Below are positions 7,016-9,614 of a stretch of 9,614 nucleotides of DNA, one piece after another. Source of the stretch: JAJPJX01 sp964568355. GTDB taxonomy: Bacteria; Acidobacteriota; Terriglobia; Bryobacterales; Bryobacteraceae. The notes under the pieces are model-generated. The model made no database searches, had not been told where the DNA came from, and was given only the letters and a program-made list of their open reading frames with translations. The position numbers and the translations under genes were made by a program. Each line of letters begins with the position of its first letter. Position 1 is the first letter of the stretch. The stretch is taken from contig CAZMRK010000055.1 of NCBI GenBank assembly GCA_964568355.1, forward strand, positions 1-9,614, written 5' to 3'.

Positions 7016-8332
7016 TCAAACCCGATCCACGATCTGCTCCGTCTTGCGATCCCAAAACATCTTCCTGCCCTCCCGATAGCTGCGGGTCGCCATAACAACA
7101 GCGACCGAGTGGGCAAACCCGGTCTCGATGCTCCCGTTGGGGGTCTTGCGGCTGCGGATGCAGGCGAGCCAGTTGTCGGTATGGGCCTTCAGATTGTCAT
7201 CCTGGTGCAGCGGCACCACATCCGTCTGCCCCGGTAGGGTCACGGGCTCCGGTTTTCCCTTGCCCAAGCGCAGATCGAAGACGACGTTCGTGCGCCACGC
7301 GCTGCGCGACTCCGGCAAAAACCACCACTGGGGACTGCCTTCCCCTCCGGGAGAATACAGCGTCCCTCGCTCGCCGCGGATGATGGTGTGATCGCCGTAA
7401 CCGTTGCCAAATGTGGTGCTGTAGGTGTAAAGCACCTGCTTCTCCGCGAACGTGGAAACGCATTGGAACGTATCCGGATTTTCGCGAACATCGTGCCAGG
7501 CGAAGATGCCGCCATTGGCGACGGTATCGTCTGGAATAAACGTATCCAGGTAGAAGTGCGCCAGCCCCGAGCCATGGCTGTACCACTGGTCCGTGATGCC
7601 GCCGGAGAAATCCTTGAAGATGCGAAATTCGAAGTACATGCGTGGATTGAACGGCCGGTCGGCGCGGCCCATCAGCCAGCGCTTCCAGTCCGTATCCTGT
7701 TCGCGGATCTCCAGGACGTTCGGATCCTGCGGAGTGTGCCAGCGCGGCCCGTTGAAATTCCAGCTCTGGCTGATAGAGACGATCTTTCCGAGCTTGCCGG
7801 AAAGCACCATTTCGCGCACCTTCTGCTGGTAAGGGCAGCTCAGCCATTGCGAGCCCATCTGTACCACCCGCTTGGACGCAAGGACCGCCTCGCGCGCGAG
7901 TTTGGCATCCTCCAGCGTGTTGGCCATGGGCTTTTCGCAGTAGCAGTCCTTGCCTGCCTTGACCACCTCAGCCAGCAGCCGCGCGTGTTGGAAATCGCCC
8001 GTGCCGATCATGACCGCATCGAGATCCTGATCGGCCAGAAGCTCCTCGGAATATTTATAAGTCTTGGGACGCTTTCCGAAAAGCTGCTGCGCATGGTCCG
8101 CGGAGCGCTCGCGATTCACCGACCAGAGATCGCACACGCTGCGGAGGTCGAAATTCGGGTCGGTTTGCGCCGACTTCTTCAGCATCAGCCGATGGCCGCC
8201 CGCGCGATGGCCCACGCCGATCTGGCCGATCTGAATGCGGTCATTGGCGCCCACAATACGGGCGTAGGAACGGGCCGCCATCGGTGCAATCGAGCCGGCG
8301 GTCAGAAATCTTCTGCGCGAAACGGAATCCAT
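7016..8332 (-). CDS. Tat-exported Gfo/Idh/MocA family oxidoreductase
   Basis: The 438-residue product starts with a twin-arginine signal (SRRRFL, residues 5-10), so it is probably folded with its cofactor and exported to the periplasm. A Rossmann fold follows: IGQIGVGHRAGGH (residues 35-47), with alanine in place of the third glycine of GxGxxG, then DAVMIGTGDFQH (105-116). The family signature EKP is at 133-135, where K134 is the usual catalytic lysine. The C-terminal alpha/beta domain carries DWKRWL (215-220) and SGGITDQWYSHG (243-254), with D248 and H253 as likely active-site residues. The family uses NAD(P) to oxidise or reduce sugars, inositols and related compounds; the substrate here is unknown. 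The sequence reads EKP, unlike the GH109 glycosidase branch, so oxidoreductase is the safer call. A GGGAGG site (8344-8339) 6 nt before the ATG fixes the start. It lies 77 nt after the hydrolase gene on the same strand, suggesting co-transcription. Confidence 0.92.
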   Translation of the reverse strand: MDSVSRRRFLTAGSIAPMAARSYARIVGANDRIQIGQIGVGHRAGGHRLMLKKSAQTDPNFDLRSVCDLWSVNRERSADHAQQLFGKRPKTYKYSEELLADQDLDAVMIGTGDFQHARLLAEVVKAGKDCYCEKPMANTLEDAKLAREAVLASKRVVQMGSQWLSCPYQQKVREMVLSGKLGKIVSISQSWNFNGPRWHTPQDPNVLEIREQDTDWKRWLMGRADRPFNPRMYFEFRIFKDFSGGITDQWYSHGSGLAHFYLDTFIPDDTVANGGIFAWHDVRENPDTFQCVSTFAEKQVLYTYSTTFGNGYGDHTIIRGERGTLYSPGGEGSPQWWFLPESRSAWRTNVVFDLRLGKGKPEPVTLPGQTDVVPLHQDDNLKAHTDNWLACIRSRKTPNGSIETGFAHSVAVVMATRSYREGRKMFWDRKTEQIVDRV

Positions 8333-8338
8333 GGAGAG

Positions 8339-8344
8339 CCTCCC
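8339..8344 (-). promoter_or_regulatory. Strong Shine-Dalgarno of the Gfo/Idh/MocA gene
   Basis: GGGAGG on the minus strand lies 6 nt before the ATG at 8332. It is among the strongest ribosome-binding sites in the window and settles the start at the residue that gives an intact twin-arginine signal. Confidence 0.7.
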
Positions 8345-8409
8345 GCGAGTGAATCGCTTGCGGCTATTTTACTCCGCCCGAGGCGCCCTGGGCTGAGCCG
8401 CGAGCCGCC

Positions 8410-9315
8410 TCACGGCTGCTTCAGGTGCCGATCAAAGAACTCGATCATCCGCTGTTCGGCGCGCTCTGCATCGGCACCCTTGAAACCATGGTCGGCGCCG
8501 GGGATGGTTTCGAGTTCCGCTTCCACTCCGGAGGCCAGCAGGCGGTCGATGATCCAGACCGACTGCTCGTAATTGACGTAGCGATCCTTGGTGCCCTGTA
8601 TCGCAAGCGTCGGCGCGGCCTCGGGCGTAACCCAATAGAGCGGGCTGGCCTGGATGTGGCGCAGGCGGGCATGCTGGACGTCGCCTCCCAGAAACAGCGG
8701 CAGGACCTCGGCGGCATCCACACTGCGGCCATAGGATTTGGTAAGGTCCGACGGTCCGAAATAGCTCACCACACAGGAGACCCGGCTGGATTGGCTGCGA
8801 TTGGGTCCATCGCCCTCAAACTGTGCGACCCCTCCGGTAACGCCGAGGAAGAGCGCCAGATGGCCCCCGGCCGACCCGCCCATGGTGCCGATGCGGCTCG
8901 GATCGATACCGAGGCGCTCCGCATTGGCGCGCAAATAACGGACCGCGGCTTTCACATCGTTGACCGCGGCAGGAAACTGTGCTCCAGGAGCCAGCCGGTA
9001 GTCCGTCGTGGCCGCGACGTAGCCGTGCTGCGCCAGGCGCACGCACTGCGCCACGTATCCTTTGCGCGATCCGGCGCGGAAGCCGCCGCCATGGATGCAG
9101 AGGATGGCAGGAAGGCCTCGCCCATCGCGCGGGCGTACGATATCCATCACCTGCTGAGGGTCAGCCTGCGCATATGCCACGCCCGCCTCATAAGTGAGAT
9201 TGTCCGGAATCGCAGGCGCGGTGGGCTGCTGAGCCAGCAGGCTGCCTGCGAACGGAGCCAGAGCGAACAGAAGAAGATTCCTCGTCATGCGGTTTCGATG
9301 ATATCGTAATTTCAC
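8410..9315 (-). CDS. Secreted alpha/beta hydrolase (esterase/lipase, BD-FAE/HSL type)
   Basis: The 301-residue product has a signal peptide whose hydrophobic part is NLLLFALAPFAGSLLA, cut near AQQ, so it acts outside the cytoplasm. It has the alpha/beta-hydrolase set: oxyanion-hole HGGGF (75-79), nucleophile elbow GGSAG with S148, acid D244 in GTKDRYV, and H276 in GADHGFKG. The sequence TTDYRLAP (103-110) is typical of the hormone-sensitive-lipase and feruloyl/acetyl-xylan-esterase relatives. The probable reaction is hydrolysis of an ester, perhaps deacylation of a sugar; the substrate is not identifiable. The GTG at 9315 has GAGG (9326-9323) 7 nt upstream. An ATG at 9288, giving MTRNLLLFAL, has a more standard signal peptide but no clear ribosome-binding site, so the true start is uncertain by 9 codons. 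The gene precedes the oxidoreductase gene by 77 nt on the same strand. Confidence 0.9.
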   Translation of the reverse strand: MKLRYHRNRMTRNLLLFALAPFAGSLLAQQPTAPAIPDNLTYEAGVAYAQADPQQVMDIVRPRDGRGLPAILCIHGGGFRAGSRKGYVAQCVRLAQHGYVAATTDYRLAPGAQFPAAVNDVKAAVRYLRANAERLGIDPSRIGTMGGSAGGHLALFLGVTGGVAQFEGDGPNRSQSSRVSCVVSYFGPSDLTKSYGRSVDAAEVLPLFLGGDVQHARLRHIQASPLYWVTPEAAPTLAIQGTKDRYVNYEQSVWIIDRLLASGVEAELETIPGADHGFKGADAERAEQRMIEFFDRHLKQP

Positions 9316-9354
9316 CGCACCGCCTCGAACCGCGCGCGCAAGATACCACGCCTT

Positions 9355-9441
9355 GTGAGGCCGGCTTCAGCCGGCGCCGGACTTCAGTCCGGCAAACCCA
9401 GCGCCGGTTAAAACCGGCGCGCGGGCTGAAGCCCACCCCAC
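9355..9441. repeat. REP-like doublet (REPIN/BIME-type) with four consecutive palindromes
   Basis: Two similar 21-bp ends face each other: 9355-9375 and the reverse complement of 9421-9441 agree at 17 of 21 positions. Each has a GTGRGG head, then a GGCTTCAGCC-type hairpin. Between them lie two further perfect palindromes. Hairpins: 9360-9375 (arms GCCGGCT/AGCCGGC), 9376-9393 (GCCGGACT/AGTCCGGC), 9401-9420 (GCGCCGGTT/AACCGGCGC), and 9423-9434 (GGGCT/AGCCC). Inverted REP pairs that are mobilised by REP-associated tyrosine transposases have this build; no such transposase is in the window. The cluster sits between two same-strand genes and could also act as a terminator or an mRNA stabiliser for the upstream gene. 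Confidence 0.65.
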
Positions 9442-9458
9442 TTTGCGACACCAACGCG

Positions 9459-9614
9459 CTAGGTCGGTTTGACCTTCTTCAGCGTCTTTTCGATCTTCCC
9501 TGTCAGATCCTTGACTTCCTTTGACGGGGGAACCAGCTTCAGCGCCGCCAGCGCTTCATTGGAAAGAAGCTGCATCCGCACAGGCTGGTCCAGCTTGTTG
9601 GCCGCAAACAATTG
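9459..9614 (-). CDS. C-terminal fragment of an unidentified protein (5' end outside window)
   Basis: A minus-strand frame enters at the right edge (9614) and stops with TAG at 9461-9459, giving 51 codons. The peptide begins QLFAANKLDQPVRMQLL and ends in a lysine-rich tail, EKTLKKVKPT. It is rich in Leu, Lys and Ala and looks helical. I do not recognise a family. Coding is supported by the open frame to the edge, sensible composition, and a stop placed just before the REP-like cluster. It points the same way as the hydrolase and oxidoreductase genes, 143 bp upstream of the hydrolase start. Confidence 0.6.
   Translation of the reverse strand, partial: QLFAANKLDQPVRMQLLSNEALAALKLVPPSKEVKDLTGKIEKTLKKVKPT

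Noticed and set aside
6964..7116. N-terminal extension of the antitoxin-like gene to an upstream start at 7116
   Set aside because: The added 51 residues overlap the oxidoreductase C-terminus, are Arg-rich, and do not fit a ribbon-helix-helix N-terminus. The GTG at 6963 gives a standard-length protein.
7016..8332. GH109 alpha-N-acetylgalactosaminidase, which would match a GH101-like neighbour
   Set aside because: GH109 enzymes share the fold and NAD use, but this protein has the oxidoreductase EKP motif and a DWKRWL/SGGITD pattern that I associate with ordinary Gfo/Idh/MocA members. The idea is attractive but unsupported.
7388..8572. A 394-codon plus-strand frame
   Set aside because: It is antisense to the Gfo/Idh/MocA gene, which has family motifs, a Tat signal and a strong ribosome-binding site.
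8425..9309. A 294-codon plus-strand frame
   Set aside because: It is antisense to the alpha/beta hydrolase, which carries the full catalytic triad.

Overview
The window looks like chromosomal DNA of an Acidobacteriota bacterium, most likely of the Solibacter/Bryobacter type. This rests on the high GC content, a very long Oar-like TonB-dependent receptor with an N-terminal carboxypeptidase-regulatory domain, a Tat-exported Gfo/Idh/MocA oxidoreductase, and a REP-like palindrome cluster. The taxonomy is inferred from gene style, because the window holds no rRNA or other marker gene.

Layout. Positions 1-3177 (minus) hold the first 1059 codons of a TonB-dependent outer-membrane receptor whose C-terminus lies beyond the left edge. 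A 326-bp intergenic region (3178-3503) separates it from a divergent plus-strand gene (3504-6668). That gene encodes a secreted 1054-residue multidomain protein with a GH101/DUF5696-like glycosidase barrel. Three minus-strand genes face it: a secreted alpha/beta hydrolase (9315-8410), a Tat-exported Gfo/Idh/MocA oxidoreductase (8332-7016), and a small ribbon-helix-helix antitoxin-like gene (6963-6718). The antitoxin-like gene ends in what looks like the first few codons of a lost VapC toxin gene. To the right lie a compact cluster of four palindromes resembling a REP doublet (9355-9441) and the last 51 codons of an unidentified minus-strand gene (9459-9614).

How it may fit together. The receptor, the exported glycosidase-like protein, the periplasmic sugar-type oxidoreductase and the exported esterase-like hydrolase could form a glycan or glycoconjugate acquisition locus. 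No SusD partner and no dedicated regulator or inner-membrane transporter is visible, so this is inference from neighbourhood. The antitoxin fragment and the REP-like cluster are signs of past rearrangement at the edges of these units.

Nothing here is a clear-cut new system. The best candidates for follow-up are the GH101-like enzyme and its receptor pairing, the orphan antitoxin with a truncated toxin start, and the REP-like doublet. No tRNA, rRNA, CRISPR array or intact mobile element was seen.
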